This document shows positions 1 through 9,924 of a DNA stretch of 64,000 bases, piece by piece (position 1 is the first letter of the stretch; each line of letters begins with the position of its first letter). The stretch comes from Microbulbifer sp. SAOS-129_SWC (GTDB taxonomy: Bacteria > Pseudomonadota > Gammaproteobacteria > Pseudomonadales > Cellvibrionaceae). The stretch lies in NCBI RefSeq assembly GCF_039696035.1, contig NZ_CP155567.1:1377501-1441500 (forward strand), in the 5' to 3' direction. Below the pieces are notes generated by a model, which was given only the letters and a program-made list of their open reading frames with translations, was not told the DNA's origin and ran no database searches. Both the position numbers and the translations under genes were made by a program.

Positions 1-384
1 CGCGTTGGTGAGGCCGTCGTTGTCGCGGTCGTTGTCGCAGATGTCGCCGATGCCGTCCGCATCGCCGTCGGCCTGGTCGTTGTTGGCTGCCAGTGGGCAG
101 TTGTCGTCGGCGTTGGTCACATCATCGCCGTCTAAATCGCTGTCGCAGGCATCGCCGATACCGTCGCCATCCAGGTCGGCCTGGTTACGATTGGCGTTTC
201 TGGGGCAGTTGTCGCGGTTGTCGCGAATGGTATCGCCATCGCGATCCGCCGGGGCGAGTGAGCTGGATTCGGCTGCGGTGAAGGGATTGGCATTGGCACG
301 GCCGTTGCCGCTGCCTACGTCTGCGGAGCAGGCGCACAACAGCAGCACCAGGGCGGCGAGCAGGGGAGTGGAATAACGGATCAT
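1..384 (-). CDS. Thrombospondin type 3 repeat lipoprotein (3' end outside window)
   Basis: The visible N-terminal 128 residues start at ATG 384, nine bases after a GGAG-type ribosome site. A lipoprotein signal is seen (hydrophobic LLAALVLLL then lipobox LCAC, Cys19), so the protein should be lipid-anchored in the envelope. From about residue 45 the sequence is built of Asp/Asn-rich units such as DRDGDTIRDNRDNCP and DLDGDGIGDACD. These match the calcium-binding thrombospondin type 3 repeat consensus (DxDxDGxxDxxDxC). Such repeats often link an anchor to an OmpA-like or adhesive domain, but the rest of the gene lies beyond position 1, so its function cannot be named. Confidence 0.85.
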   Translation of the reverse strand, partial: MIRYSTPLLAALVLLLCACSADVGSGNGRANANPFTAAESSSLAPADRDGDTIRDNRDNCPRNANRNQADLDGDGIGDACDSDLDGDDVTNADDNCPLAANNDQADGDADGIGDICDNDRDNDGLTNA

Positions 385-812
385 GAACGACAGCTCCAGT
401 GGCTTCTGTTGTGTTATTGGCCGTGGCGCTGGAAGCAGGTTGTTGTTGCGGTGAGGGAACCGCTGCCTGTAATGCATGGACAGGCGCCGGTGCCGCCCGG
501 GAAACGGGAGGCTCCGTGGCAACTTAACTTCCGTGTAGTGCCGGGTTCCGCTGTGGAATGCGTTGGCGGTGGTCGCCGGCTCGCTGTGAACATCACTGTT
601 CTTGAACCTTATCTAATAGAAAGTGAGAACTGTGTCTATCTTTTGGCGCAGCAATGACTGGGTTGTGCCCCGAGCGTCGCCTTAGTTCACCAATCGGCAA
701 TCTGGCCGGGCGAAACCGCCCGCCGTTCCGCCGGTACACTGTCAGTTCCGAAATTGACTAGTCGCGTTGTCGGGGCCCGATTACACTGGCGTCCTTGAAT
801 CAGGAGATCAGT
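385..812. other. Divergent intergenic region, no gene seen
   Basis: This 428-bp stretch separates the divergent lipoprotein and Ada/AlkA genes. Short open frames exist (for example 409-657) but have no ribosome site and no recognisable product. It should hold the promoters of both genes. I could not identify a convincing Ada box or sigma-70 pair by eye. Confidence 0.5.
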
Positions 813-2333
813 GTGCAACTCGACCCGGCTATCTGTTCCAGTGCCCGCCTTGCGCGGGACCACCGCTTCGACGGACGTTTCTTTACCGCGGTGAAGACCA
901 CCGGCATTTTCTGCCGGCCCATCTGTCCGGCGCGGCCGCCGCTGGAGCGCAATGTCACTTACTACGCCACCGCCGCCGAGGCCGTCGACGCCGGGTTTCG
1001 CCCGTGCCTGCGCTGCCGCCCGGACGCGGCGCCCGGCAGCCCGGCCTGGGGCCTAGTCTCGGCAACGGTGCAGAGAGCGCTGCAATTGATGCGCAGCGAA
1101 CGGGAAGCGCAGTCAATCGAACGGCTCGCCGAGCGTCTCGGCGTCAGCAGCCGCTACCTGCGGCGCCTGTTCACCGAGCACCTGGGCGTCAGCCCGCTGG
1201 CGGTGTGGCAGGCGGAGCGCGCCCTGTTTGCGTTCACGCTGCTGCGGGATACCAACCTGCCGATTGCGGCCATTGCCTACGAGTCCGGTTTCAACAGCCT
1301 GCGGCGCTTCAATGGCGTGTTCAGGCAGATCTACCGGCGCACACCCTCGGATGTACGCCGGGAACCGAGGCATGGAGAGCGCGAAGTGCCCGGCGGGGCC
1401 ACAGCCGTGGAATCCCGGCGGACTGCGCGGCTGTACCTGTCTTACCGGCCCCCGTTTCACTGGGCACAGCTATTGGCGTTCTTCCGCGCGCGGGCGCTGG
1501 CCGGGGTGGAGCGGGTCGAAGGCGATGTCTACCTGCGCAGTTTTGCCATCGACGGCATGCGCGGTGTCCTGCGCGTACGCGACGACGCGGCCGGCAATCG
1601 GCTGGTGGTGGATGTGAGCGGCGAGGGTGGGGCGGCGCTGTACCTGCTGAACCAGCGCCTGCGGCGGTTGTTCGACCTGGACGCGGATACCGGTGCGATC
1701 ACCGCGGTGCTCGGCAGCGACCCGCTGCTCGCACAACAGATTGCGCGCAGCCCGGGCGTGCGCCTGCCCGGCGCCTGGGACCCGTTCGAATACGCGCTGC
1801 GCGCGATTCTCGGCCAACAGATCTCCGTGGCTGCCGCCACCACCATTGCCGGGCGCGTTGTGGCCCGCTACGGGCAGACATTTGTCGACGCCGACGGCGC
1901 CGAGCAGCGATTGTTCCCGACCGCCGCGCAACTGGCAGCGGCCGACTTCGAGGGCCTGGGGGTGACCCGGGCGCGCGCGCGGACACTGCGGGAATTTGTG
2001 GCCGCGACCCTCGATGGCCGGGTGAATTTCGCCGAGCCGGACCTGGACAGCTGGTGTACCGCGGTGACGCAACTGCCGGGTATCGGTGACTGGACCGCTC
2101 ACTACATCGCCATGCGCGGGCTCTCGATGCCCGACGCCTTTCCGGCCTCGGACCTCGGCATCCTGCAGGCGCTGGGCGAACACGGGCAGAAAGCGAAACC
2201 CAAACAGGCGCTGGGCGAACACGGGCAGAAAGCGAAACCCAAACAGGCGCTGGCGCGGGCGGAAAGCTGGCGCCCCTGGCGGGCCTACGGCGCGCTGTTA
2301 TTGTGGCAGAGCCTCAAACCGGAGAATGGATAA
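813..2333 (+). CDS. alkA: Ada-type methyltransferase/AraC regulator fused to AlkA DNA-3-methyladenine glycosylase
   Basis: Protein of about 506 residues combining alkylation sensing and base-excision repair. Residues 8-75 form the Ada zinc/methyl-acceptor domain with Cys34, Cys38, Cys65 and Cys68 (GIFCRPIC and FRPCLRC), where the first Cys accepts methyl groups from phosphotriesters. Residues 85-190 are an AraC-type double helix-turn-helix. From about 205 comes an AlkA N-terminal fold, then the HhH-GPD glycosylase domain with LPGIGDWTAHYIAMRG and the catalytic Asp in DAFPASD. The GTG at 813 is chosen because AGGAG lies six bases upstream; a TTG at 795 is possible. It overlaps ogt by one base (TAATG), forming a repair operon. 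A 13-residue unit is duplicated near the C-terminus (2166-2243). Confidence 0.93.
   Translation: MQLDPAICSSARLARDHRFDGRFFTAVKTTGIFCRPICPARPPLERNVTYYATAAEAVDAGFRPCLRCRPDAAPGSPAWGLVSATVQRALQLMRSEREAQSIERLAERLGVSSRYLRRLFTEHLGVSPLAVWQAERALFAFTLLRDTNLPIAAIAYESGFNSLRRFNGVFRQIYRRTPSDVRREPRHGEREVPGGATAVESRRTARLYLSYRPPFHWAQLLAFFRARALAGVERVEGDVYLRSFAIDGMRGVLRVRDDAAGNRLVVDVSGEGGAALYLLNQRLRRLFDLDADTGAITAVLGSDPLLAQQIARSPGVRLPGAWDPFEYALRAILGQQISVAAATTIAGRVVARYGQTFVDADGAEQRLFPTAAQLAAADFEGLGVTRARARTLREFVAATLDGRVNFAEPDLDSWCTAVTQLPGIGDWTAHYIAMRGLSMPDAFPASDLGILQALGEHGQKAKPKQALGEHGQKAKPKQALARAESWRPWRAYGALLLWQSLKPENG
2166..2243 (+). repeat. 39-bp perfect tandem duplication inside the alkA fusion gene
   Basis: Two identical 39-bp units (2166-2204 and 2205-2243) encode QALGEHGQKAKPK twice in frame, followed by a partial third start (caggcgctgg, 2244-2253). 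It sits just after the catalytic Asp region of the glycosylase domain. The exact identity points to a recent slippage event. Confidence 0.97.
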
Positions 2334-2833
2334 TGATCCACTACGAAATCTACTCGACCCGCTTCGGCGATATCGGCATAGCCGCAGACGAGCGCGCGCT
2401 GGTGGCGCTGGAGTTCCAGCGCGAGGATCACGCGCTGCGTATTGCGCCGGAGTGGCAACGCGGCGCCACGGCGCTGACCGACGCCGCGGCGCAGCAATTG
2501 CAGCAGTATTTCGCCGGCGAACGCCGGCAATTTGACCTGCCGCTGGCGCCGCCCGGCACCGATTTCCAGCGCCGCGTCTGGGACGCGCTGCTGCAGATTC
2601 CCTACGGCGAGACCCGCAGCTACCGCGAGCAGGCCGCGGCGCTCGGCAACCTGAAGGCGATCCGCGCGGTGGCCCGCGCCAACGGTGCCAACCCCATCGC
2701 GGTGGTCATCCCCTGCCACCGGGTGATCGGCGCTGACGGCAGCCTGACCGGCTACGCCGGCGGCCTCGATATGAAGGCCCGCCTGCTGACTCTGGAGGGG
2801 GCGCGTTTCGTACAGCAGGCGGAACTGCTGTAA
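2333..2833 (+). CDS. ogt: Methylated-DNA--[protein]-cysteine S-methyltransferase
   Basis: Suicide repair enzyme of 166 residues that moves methyl groups from O6-methylguanine (and O4-methylthymine) in DNA to its own cysteine. The active-site motif IPCHRVIG is present with acceptor Cys128, and the winged-helix DNA-binding part (PYGETRSYREQA, residues about 86-97) precedes it. The start ATG 2333 overlaps the alkA stop and has GGAG at 2321. Coupling to the Ada/AlkA fusion fits a single alkylation-response unit. Length is typical for the Ogt family. Confidence 0.95.
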   Translation: MIHYEIYSTRFGDIGIAADERALVALEFQREDHALRIAPEWQRGATALTDAAAQQLQQYFAGERRQFDLPLAPPGTDFQRRVWDALLQIPYGETRSYREQAAALGNLKAIRAVARANGANPIAVVIPCHRVIGADGSLTGYAGGLDMKARLLTLEGARFVQQAELL

Positions 2834-2903
2834 CCGGCGCTAGCCAGAGCAGCTTCTGACCGGGATAATAGCCGGCTAACCCTGACATCGAGCCGGAGGC
2901 CAA

Positions 2904-3434
2904 ATGCTGTACAAACTGGGCGACCAGCAGCCAATTCTCGACGGCGAGGGACATTACATTGCTCCCGGCGCCCATGTGATTGGCAATGTGCGAATGCTCA
3001 GTCACAGTTCCGTCTGGTTCAATGCGGTGGTGCGCGGTGATTGTGACCGCATCACCATCGGTGAATACAGCAATGTGCAGGACGGCTCGGTGCTACACAC
3101 CGACCCCGGTGTCGAGCTGACCATCGGCACTGGCGTGACCATCGGCCACAAGGTGATGCTGCACGGTTGTACGGTTGGCGACTACAGCCTGATCGGTATC
3201 AATGCCGTGGTGCTGAACGGGGCCAAGATCGGCAAGTGCTGCATCGTCGGCGCTAATGCGCTGGTCACCGAAAATACCGAGATTCCCGACTACTCGCTGG
3301 TGCTGGGCAGCCCCGGCAAGGTGGTCAAAACCCTGGATCCATCCACGTTCGAATTGCTCAAGGCCAGCAGCGATCACTATGCGGCCAACGGCAGGCGCTT
3401 TGCCGACGAACTGGTTCCTATTGAAGCATCGTGA
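2904..3434 (+). CDS. Gamma-class carbonic anhydrase-like hexapeptide-repeat protein (YrdA/PaaY family)
   Basis: A 176-residue left-handed beta-helix protein. Hexapeptide repeats run from about residue 30 to 135 (for example [40 protein letters not shown]). The family's zinc-ligand histidines can be matched at VLHTDPG, TIGHKV and MLHGC. Family members bind zinc and some have carbonic anhydrase activity; others act as thioesterases, so the exact reaction is not certain. Start ATG 2904 follows GGAGG at 2895. Its stop overlaps the start of the DUF1289 gene, suggesting co-transcription. Confidence 0.9.
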   Translation: MLYKLGDQQPILDGEGHYIAPGAHVIGNVRMLSHSSVWFNAVVRGDCDRITIGEYSNVQDGSVLHTDPGVELTIGTGVTIGHKVMLHGCTVGDYSLIGINAVVLNGAKIGKCCIVGANALVTENTEIPDYSLVLGSPGKVVKTLDPSTFELLKASSDHYAANGRRFADELVPIEAS

Positions 3435-3661
3435 TGTCCGATAAAGTCGTTGTGGTCGATTGGCCGGCCGCAGAGCCTGTCGAGAAGCCGGTAAAGTCCC
3501 CCTGTGTCTCCGTCTGCGCTTTGAATGCGCAGGATATCTGCGAGGGCTGTTTTCGCAGCGGCAGTGAGATCAGCCGCTGGGGAACAATGAACAATGAACA
3601 GCGCCGGGCGGTCCTGAAAGACTGCCACGAGCGCGCGCGCCGCATGGGCCGCATTCTGTAA
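3434..3661 (+). CDS. DUF1289 small cysteine protein
   Basis: A 75-residue protein with the DUF1289 signature SPCVSVCALNAQDICEGCFR followed by EISRW and a conserved basic C-terminus (RRAVLKDCHERARRMG). The spaced cysteines suggest a metal or Fe-S site, but the family function is not established. ATG 3434 is chosen; a GTG at 3431 would give a four-base GTGA overlap with the upstream gene. Either way it is translationally close to the carbonic anhydrase-like gene. Confidence 0.88.
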   Translation: MSDKVVVVDWPAAEPVEKPVKSPCVSVCALNAQDICEGCFRSGSEISRWGTMNNEQRRAVLKDCHERARRMGRIL

Positions 3662-3677
3662 AAAATCAATTTAACCT

Positions 3678-3718
3678 GCAGGCGCGGCCGGCCGGGCACG
3701 GTCGACGGCCGCGCCTGC
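3678..3718. terminator. GC-rich hairpin between DUF1289 gene and dnaE
   Basis: A 13-bp perfect stem (gcaggcgcggccg at 3678-3690 with its complement at 3706-3718) and a 15-base loop lie 16 bases after the DUF1289 stop. No T-run follows, so intrinsic termination is doubtful; it may be a weak terminator or processing site. Confidence 0.4.
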
Positions 3719-3748
3719 GGGGCCAGTGCGAAAAATCGAATTCAAACA

Positions 3749-6700
3749 ATGACCCAACCCTTCGTCCATTTAAGAGTCCACTCCGAATTCTCCCTGATCG
3801 ACGGCCTGGTGCGCGTCAAGCCGCTGGTGGCGCGCGCGGAAGAACTGCAGATGCCGGCGCTGGCGCTGACCGACCAGACCAACTTTTACGGTCAGATCAA
3901 GTTCTACAAGGCCTGTATGGGCGCCGGGATCAAGCCGGTTACCGGGGCGGATTTCTGGCTCAGTGAGGGCGGTGAAGACAACCCCACGCTGATCACGCTG
4001 TATGCGATGAACGCGGACGGTTACCGCAATATCACCGAGCTGATTTCGCGCGCGTGGATGGAAGGGCAATATCACGGCAACGCCTTTATCCGTCGCGAGT
4101 GGCTGCCGGAGTTTGCGCAGGGCCTGCTGATGTTGTCGGGCGCCAAGTTCGGCGATGTGGGTCGCGCATTGATCGCCGGGCGCCGCGCGCAGGCGCGGGA
4201 GCTGGCCGCGGAGTGGGCAAGGATTTTCCCGGGACGCTATTACCTGGAACTGCAGCGCACCGGTCGCGCCGGCGACGAGGATTACCTGCACGCCGCAGTG
4301 GCGTTGGCGGGCGAGCTGAACCTGCCGGTGGTGGCCACCAACGACGTGCGCTTTATGGAAGAGAGCGAGTTCGAGGCCCACGAAGTGCGTGTGTGTATCC
4401 ACGACGGCCGTGCGCTCGACGATCCGCGCCGCGAGCGCCGCTATTCGCCGCAGCAGTATTTCCGCACCCAGGAGGAAATGACCGAGCTGTTCAGCGATAT
4501 TCCCGAGGCGCTGGCCAATACTGTGGAGATCGCCAAACGCTGCAGCGCGCCGATCCAGCTGGGCAAGTACTTCCTGCCGGAATACCCGATTCCCGAGGGC
4601 ATGACCGAAGGCCAGTTCTTCGAAAAGGTGTCCTTTGAGGGGCTCGAGCGGCGCCTGGCGAAAATCCTCGACGCGTCCGCCCCGGAATACGCCGAGCGCC
4701 GCGCGGTGTATGAAAAGCGCCTGCGCTTCGAGCTGGATATCATCCTGCAGATGGGGTTCCCTGGCTACTTCCTGATCGTGATGGACTTTATCCAGTGGGC
4801 CAAGGACCAGGATATCCCGGTGGGGCCGGGGCGGGGTTCCGGTGCCGGCTCGCTGGTAGCCTATTCGCTGGATATTACCGATCTCGACCCGCTGCAATAC
4901 GACCTGCTGTTCGAACGTTTCCTGAACCCGGAACGGGTGTCGATGCCCGACTTCGACGTCGACTTCTGTATGGAAAAGCGCGACCGGGTGATCGGCTACG
5001 TGGCCGACAACTACGGCCGCAACGCGGTGAGCCAGATCATTACCTTCGGTACCATGGCCGCCAAGGCGGTGGTACGCGATGTGGCGCGGGTACAGGGCAA
5101 GTCCTACGGCCTGGCCGACAAGCTCTCCAAGATGATTCCGCCGGACCCGGGTATGACCCTGGAGAAGGCCTTCGAGCAGGAAGACGTACTGCGCGAATTC
5201 CTCGACAGCGACGAAGAGGGCCAGGAAATCTGGGAGATGGCCCTGCAGCTCGAGGGCGTGGCGCGTAACGTCGGCAAGCACGCCGGCGGCGTGGTAATCG
5301 CACCGACCAAGCTCACCGATTTCGCACCGCTCTACTGTGACGAGGCCGGCCAGGGCCTGGTGACTCAGTTCGACAAGAACGATGTGGAAGACGCGGGCCT
5401 GGTGAAGTTCGACTTCCTCGGCCTGCGTACGCTGACCATCATCGACTGGGCCAAGCATATGGTCGACGAGCAGCGCGCGCGCGAGGGCAAAGAGCCGCTG
5501 GTGATCGAGGCGCTGCCGCTGGACGACCCCGACACCTACGCGATGATCAAGCGCGCCGAGACCACCGCGGTATTCCAGCTGGAATCCCGCGGCATGAAGG
5601 ACCTGATCAAGCGCCTGCAGCCGGACAACCTCGAGGACATGATCGCCCTGGTGGCGCTGTTCCGCCCGGGCCCGCTGCAGTCGGGCATGGTGGACGACTT
5701 CATCAACCGGAAGCACGGCCGCGCCCAGGTGGCCTACCCGGATGCCAAATACCAGCACGAGAAACTGAAGCCGATCCTGGAGCCCACCTACGGGGTAATC
5801 GTGTACCAGGAACAGGTGATGCAGATCGCCCAGGAGCTGGCCGGCTATACCCTCGGCGGCGCCGACATGCTGCGCCGCGCCATGGGTAAGAAGAAGCCCG
5901 AGGAGATGGCCAAGCAGCGCGCGACGTTCGAAGATGGCGCAAAAGCGCAGGGCGTCGATCCGGATCTGGCGATCAAGATCTTCGACCTGGTGGAGAAGTT
6001 CGCCGGCTACGGCTTCAACAAATCGCACTCCGCCGCCTACGCGCTGGTGTCCTACCAGACTGCGTGGCTGAAGGCGCACTACCCGGCACAGTTTATGGCC
6101 GCGACCATGTCCTCGGACATGGACAAGACCGACAAGGTGGTGACGTTTATTGAAGAGTGCCGGGCCATGGGCCTGGACCTGGTGCCGCCGGACGTGAACC
6201 TGGGCAGCTACCAGTTTTCCGTGGATGTGGATAACCGCGTGATCTACGGTCTGGGCGCGATCAAGGGCCTGGGGGAGGGCCCGATCGAGAACATCATCAA
6301 GGTGCGCACCGAGGGCGGTCCCTTTGCCGACCTGTTCGACTTCTGTTCGCGCATCGATCCGCGCAAGGTCAACAAGCGCGCGCTGGAGGCACTGGTGCGC
6401 TCCGGTGCCCTGGACACCATCGGCCCGGATATCCACGGTGCCGACGGCCTGGATTACTCCCGCGCGGTCATGTTCAATGCGCTGGACGAAGCGGTGAAGG
6501 CTGCCGAGCAGCAGGCTGCCAACGCCAGCGCCGGCATGATGGACCTGTTCGGCGAAGTGGTGCCGCAGGCCGCCGACGGCGACGTCTACGCCGAGTTCCG
6601 TCGCACCCGCCCGTGGGGTATCCGCGAGCGCCTTGAGGGGGAGAAGAACACCCTCGGCCTGTACCTGACCGGCCACCCGATCGACGAGTACGAAGAAGAG

Positions 6701-7276
6701 CTCAAGCACCTGGTCAAGGCGCGCATCGCCGACCTGAAACCCGGGCGCGAATCGCAGAAAGTGGCCGGCCTGGTGGTGGCCATGCGGGTGATGAAGACCA
6801 AGCGCGGCGACTCCATGGCCATCGTCACCCTCGACGACCGCAGCGGCCGTATCGAGGCGGCCGTGTTCAGTGAGGCGTTCGGCGAGCACCGCGAGAAACT
6901 GGCCAAAGACGCCATGCTGGTGCTGGATGGCCCCGTAGCCCACGACGACTACAGTGGCGGCCTCAAGATGACCGTCAACGGCGTGTCCACCCTGGACGAA
7001 CTGCGCCAGGGCGCGGTCACCGGCGTGAGCCTGAAGCTCGACAGCACCGCCACTACCCCGGGGCTGGGCAAGCGCCTGGCCGCCTGTCTGCAGGCCTACA
7101 CCGGCGGCCCGGGTAGCAACTGTGCGGTGACCGTGGAGGTAGCCTGCAGTGACGCGCGCGGTGTTTATCGACTGCCGGCGGCGTGGAAAGTAGAGCCAAA
7201 CGACCAGCTGGTGCAGTCGCTGCGGGAGCTGCTCGGGCGCGAGCAGGTCGCACTGAACTACACTGAGCGGCGGTAG
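3749..7276 (+). CDS. dnaE: DNA polymerase III subunit alpha
   Basis: Catalytic subunit of the replicative DNA polymerase, 1175 residues (family usual about 1160-1175). The N-terminal PHP domain begins with [15 protein letters not shown]. The C-family polymerase palm carries [13 protein letters not shown], with Asp401 and Asp403 at the positions known for E. coli, and [16 protein letters not shown] upstream. A clamp-binding-like peptide (GMMDLF) occurs near residue 931, followed by an OB fold around 1000-1080. The ribosome site before ATG 3749 is weak. accA lies downstream as in other gammaproteobacteria. Confidence 0.98.
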   Translation: MTQPFVHLRVHSEFSLIDGLVRVKPLVARAEELQMPALALTDQTNFYGQIKFYKACMGAGIKPVTGADFWLSEGGEDNPTLITLYAMNADGYRNITELISRAWMEGQYHGNAFIRREWLPEFAQGLLMLSGAKFGDVGRALIAGRRAQARELAAEWARIFPGRYYLELQRTGRAGDEDYLHAAVALAGELNLPVVATNDVRFMEESEFEAHEVRVCIHDGRALDDPRRERRYSPQQYFRTQEEMTELFSDIPEALANTVEIAKRCSAPIQLGKYFLPEYPIPEGMTEGQFFEKVSFEGLERRLAKILDASAPEYAERRAVYEKRLRFELDIILQMGFPGYFLIVMDFIQWAKDQDIPVGPGRGSGAGSLVAYSLDITDLDPLQYDLLFERFLNPERVSMPDFDVDFCMEKRDRVIGYVADNYGRNAVSQIITFGTMAAKAVVRDVARVQGKSYGLADKLSKMIPPDPGMTLEKAFEQEDVLREFLDSDEEGQEIWEMALQLEGVARNVGKHAGGVVIAPTKLTDFAPLYCDEAGQGLVTQFDKNDVEDAGLVKFDFLGLRTLTIIDWAKHMVDEQRAREGKEPLVIEALPLDDPDTYAMIKRAETTAVFQLESRGMKDLIKRLQPDNLEDMIALVALFRPGPLQSGMVDDFINRKHGRAQVAYPDAKYQHEKLKPILEPTYGVIVYQEQVMQIAQELAGYTLGGADMLRRAMGKKKPEEMAKQRATFEDGAKAQGVDPDLAIKIFDLVEKFAGYGFNKSHSAAYALVSYQTAWLKAHYPAQFMAATMSSDMDKTDKVVTFIEECRAMGLDLVPPDVNLGSYQFSVDVDNRVIYGLGAIKGLGEGPIENIIKVRTEGGPFADLFDFCSRIDPRKVNKRALEALVRSGALDTIGPDIHGADGLDYSRAVMFNALDEAVKAAEQQAANASAGMMDLFGEVVPQAADGDVYAEFRRTRPWGIRERLEGEKNTLGLYLTGHPIDEYEEELKHLVKARIADLKPGRESQKVAGLVVAMRVMKTKRGDSMAIVTLDDRSGRIEAAVFSEAFGEHREKLAKDAMLVLDGPVAHDDYSGGLKMTVNGVSTLDELRQGAVTGVSLKLDSTATTPGLGKRLAACLQAYTGGPGSNCAVTVEVACSDARGVYRLPAAWKVEPNDQLVQSLRELLGREQVALNYTERR

Positions 7277-7532
7277 ACTGTGGCTAGATTGGCCACATCG
7301 CTTGCTCGATAGGCCCGAACGGCAGGCTCGACTAGGCAGTTCTATCTGGTTAAGCTAGCCGACAATTTTCAATGGGCTGCCAATTGGTGACATCTCTGCT
7401 AGGTCGGATGTCCCGGCGCCGCCACCCCGGCCAGTCCCGGAGCGGCGCCAGCGTGGCAAAAGAGGATATTTCGGGTGGCGCGCGGCCGTGTGCTCCCGGC
7501 GATTTCGCAACAGAATTCAAGGCGCGGATTTC

Positions 7533-8489
7533 ATGAATTTCAATTTTCTCGAGTTTGAGCAGCCGATCGCCGAGCTGGAAGGCAAGATCAAAGAGCTGCA
7601 GCATGTTGGCGACGACAACGAACTGAACATCGCCGACGAAGTGGCCCGTCTGCGGGACAAGAGCAAGAAGCTGACTGAGTCGATCTACGCCGACCTGTCC
7701 CCGTGGCAGGTGGTACAGGTGGCGCGCCACCCGCAGCGTCCCTACGCGAAAGACTATATCGAGCGCATGTTCACCGACTGGGACGAGCTGCACGGCGACC
7801 GCCACTTCGGCGACGACAAGGCGATCATCGCCGGTATCGCGCGCCTCGACGGCAAGCCGGTGGCGGTGATCGGCGAGGAGAAGGGCCGCTCGGTGAACGA
7901 CAAGGTGGCACGCAACTTCGGTATGCCCAAGCCTGAGGGCTACCGCAAGGCGCTGCGCGTCATGGAAATGGCCGAGCGCTTCAAGATGCCGGTACTGACC
8001 CTGATCGACACCCCCGGGGCCTATCCGGGCATCGACAGTGAAGAGCGCGGTATCAGTGAGGCGATCGCCCAGAACCTGGCCGTAATGTCGCGCCTGCGCA
8101 CCCCGATCATCTGCACCGTAATCGGCGAGGGCTCCTCCGGCGGCGCACTGGCAATCGGCGTCGGCGACCAGCTGAACATGCTGCAGTACTCCACCTACTT
8201 CGTGATCTCCCCGGAGGGCTGCGCCAATATCATCTGGAAAACCGTGGAAAAGGCGCCGCTGGCCGCCGAGGCCATGGGCGTAACGTCCAGCGTGCTGGAG
8301 GAGCTCGGCATCGTCGACGAGACCATCGATGAGCCGCTTGGCGGCGCCCACCGCGACCCGGACACCATGGCCACCCGCCTGCAGGAACGCCTGACCGCAC
8401 AGCTGGATCAGCTGCGCCACGTGCCGATTGATGAATTGCTGGAGAAGCGCTACCAGCGCCTGATGAGCTACGGCAACGTTGTTTCCTGA
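7533..8489 (+). CDS. accA: Acetyl-CoA carboxylase carboxyltransferase subunit alpha
   Basis: A 318-residue subunit that, with AccD, transfers the carboxyl group from biotin on AccB to acetyl-CoA, giving malonyl-CoA for fatty-acid synthesis. It begins [19 protein letters not shown] and shows the crotonase-type core with [35 protein letters not shown] and [15 protein letters not shown]. Length matches the family (about 318). The region between dnaE and this start is 256 bp. In related genomes tilS often follows directly; here it is about 25.8 kb away. Confidence 0.98.
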   Translation: MNFNFLEFEQPIAELEGKIKELQHVGDDNELNIADEVARLRDKSKKLTESIYADLSPWQVVQVARHPQRPYAKDYIERMFTDWDELHGDRHFGDDKAIIAGIARLDGKPVAVIGEEKGRSVNDKVARNFGMPKPEGYRKALRVMEMAERFKMPVLTLIDTPGAYPGIDSEERGISEAIAQNLAVMSRLRTPIICTVIGEGSSGGALAIGVGDQLNMLQYSTYFVISPEGCANIIWKTVEKAPLAAEAMGVTSSVLEELGIVDETIDEPLGGAHRDPDTMATRLQERLTAQLDQLRHVPIDELLEKRYQRLMSYGNVVS

Positions 8490-8518
8490 CGGGATCTGTC
8501 TAGAAACCGGACGATAGT

Positions 8519-8542
8519 GGGGCGAACCCGGGTGTTCGCCCC
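8519..8542. repeat. REP-like palindrome, copy 1
   Basis: The perfect 9-bp arms ggggcgaac / gttcgcccc are separated by six bases, just after accA. A closely similar palindrome lies at 8634-8656 and another at 54665-54685, so this looks like a dispersed repeat. It may also act as a weak terminator for accA, although no T-run follows. Confidence 0.6.
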
Positions 8543-8633
8543 TGCGAAAAACGTTCGCCAAACTGACCTGCGGCCGTGCCCTCCGTGCCACGCCTCGCGC
8601 CGCACTCCCTGAAAGCATGGCAACTATTCAGTA

Positions 8634-8656
8634 GGGGCGAACCTTGCGTTCACCCC
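8634..8656. repeat. REP-like palindrome, copy 2
   Basis: ggggcgaac - five bases - gttcacccc, one mismatch in the stem. It has the same core as 8519-8542 and lies just beyond the 3' end of the convergent DegV-family gene. Confidence 0.55.
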
Positions 8657-8690
8657 GGCTGCAACTCACACCGGACTACCGGTGACCCGT

Positions 8691-9590
8691 TTACTCCTTC
8701 GAAGCCAGCCCCAGCGACACGGTTCCCGGCCCCAGGTTAATACCCCCGGACAGGCTCATGAGCGATTGGTAGACCTTCACTCCGTGCGCCTGCGCCGCCT
8801 TCTGCAACGTTGCAAAACCGGGCGTGTGCGGAAGATCCTTCAGCTGCCCGGCAATACTGACCACTACCATCGGCGCCAGCAGCTGTCCCGCCTCAATGCG
8901 CTCCACCGCGAGGTTGAACAGTGCCTCGGTGCATTTGTCATAGCCGCGCAGGGTATCGGTCACCGTACTGCCGTCGCGGTGCATCGACAGGATCGGGTGC
9001 AGGTCCAGGTGGCGGGCGGCGGTAGCCTTGAGCCAGCTGATGCTGTTCTCGTTTTTGCTACGCGCCCGCTCGCGTACATAGTAGACATCGCGGATGGCCG
9101 CATAGCCATGAATATTGTTACTGAACTCCTGGGCCCGCTCGGCGACCTCGGCAGCCGACAGCCCCTTGCGAATCTGCGTCAGGGTGTACAGCGCGAGCAG
9201 CCCCTGACCGGCAAACAGATTGTGGGAATCCTGGGTGTGCATCGGCACCTCAATGCCGTCGCGCCGCAGCGCCTCGACCGCGGTGCGGGCATTCTGCAGC
9301 GTGGGACTATTGGCGCCGTTAATCGTCTGCACGACGATTTCACGACAGCCGCGGTCCACCTGCGCGCGTAGAATCCTCTCGATTTCCTCACTGGAAGCCG
9401 GACCACTGGTAATCTGGCGCGAACGGTCGACCAGCGACAATGAATAAAAATGCGCCATCTGCGCCGGATTGCGCTGGTCGCCGAAGGTGTCTTTACCCAC
9501 GCTGATACTGTGCGGCAGCACCGGGATCGAGAACTTACGCAGAAACTCATCCGGCAGATCGCAGCCGGAATCGATTACTAACTGAACCAT
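8691..9590 (-). CDS. DegV family fatty-acid-binding protein
   Basis: A 299-residue protein with the DegV fold. The N-terminus VQLVIDSGCDLPDEF matches the family motif (V-DS-DLP), followed by VLPHSISVG and ITSGPASSEE in the lipid-binding cleft, and a second domain from about residue 160. Gram-positive homologues bind fatty acids and feed fatty-acid kinase. The role in proteobacteria is unclear, and no kinase gene is seen nearby. ATG 9590 is chosen because AGGG lies upstream and the longer frame adds only five unconserved residues. It converges with accA. Confidence 0.88.
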   Translation of the reverse strand: MVQLVIDSGCDLPDEFLRKFSIPVLPHSISVGKDTFGDQRNPAQMAHFYSLSLVDRSRQITSGPASSEEIERILRAQVDRGCREIVVQTINGANSPTLQNARTAVEALRRDGIEVPMHTQDSHNLFAGQGLLALYTLTQIRKGLSAAEVAERAQEFSNNIHGYAAIRDVYYVRERARSKNENSISWLKATAARHLDLHPILSMHRDGSTVTDTLRGYDKCTEALFNLAVERIEAGQLLAPMVVVSIAGQLKDLPHTPGFATLQKAAQAHGVKVYQSLMSLSGGINLGPGTVSLGLASKE

Positions 9591-9924
9591 GAAATACCCT
9601 GACACTCCGTCACGTAGATAGCCGGAAATTTATCACTTTGCGCGCCACAGAACCATTGCGCGCCGCGTGTTTTCCATTGCACCGCTGCACACAAATACCA
9701 AGCGGGGAGTGACCAGGTGGAAAAGTAATGTGGGCACTCCTTTCACTGGAAAAATTTCCCATCTTTTGTGGTCTGGGGAAACATTTTCCCGGCTGGCGTA
9801 CCGAAAATAGTGCCAACCTGAGACAGTGGGCTATCTCATTTAATTCGCGCATTGCTCACGAAACACCGGGCGTACCTCGCCCCCGAGAGAGACGCCTCTA
9901 CAGCGGTATTCGTGGGGGTATCAA
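9591..9924. other. Intergenic region between DegV gene and intI, no gene seen
   Basis: 334 bp between the start of the DegV-family gene and the 3' end of the minus-strand integrase. It holds AT-rich runs and a short palindrome (gggaaacattttccc, about 9775-9789) but no convincing gene. It must contain the DegV-gene promoter and the intI transcript end. Confidence 0.5.

Noticed and set aside
409..657. A possible 82-residue protein upstream of the Ada/AlkA gene
   Set aside because: No ribosome site, no recognisable motif, and it overlaps the region where both divergent promoters must lie.
3770..6943. A 1057-codon open frame on the minus strand opposite dnaE
   Set aside because: It is the mirror of GC-rich dnaE codons, with His/Gln/Val-rich composition and no recognisable domains. 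dnaE itself is certain.
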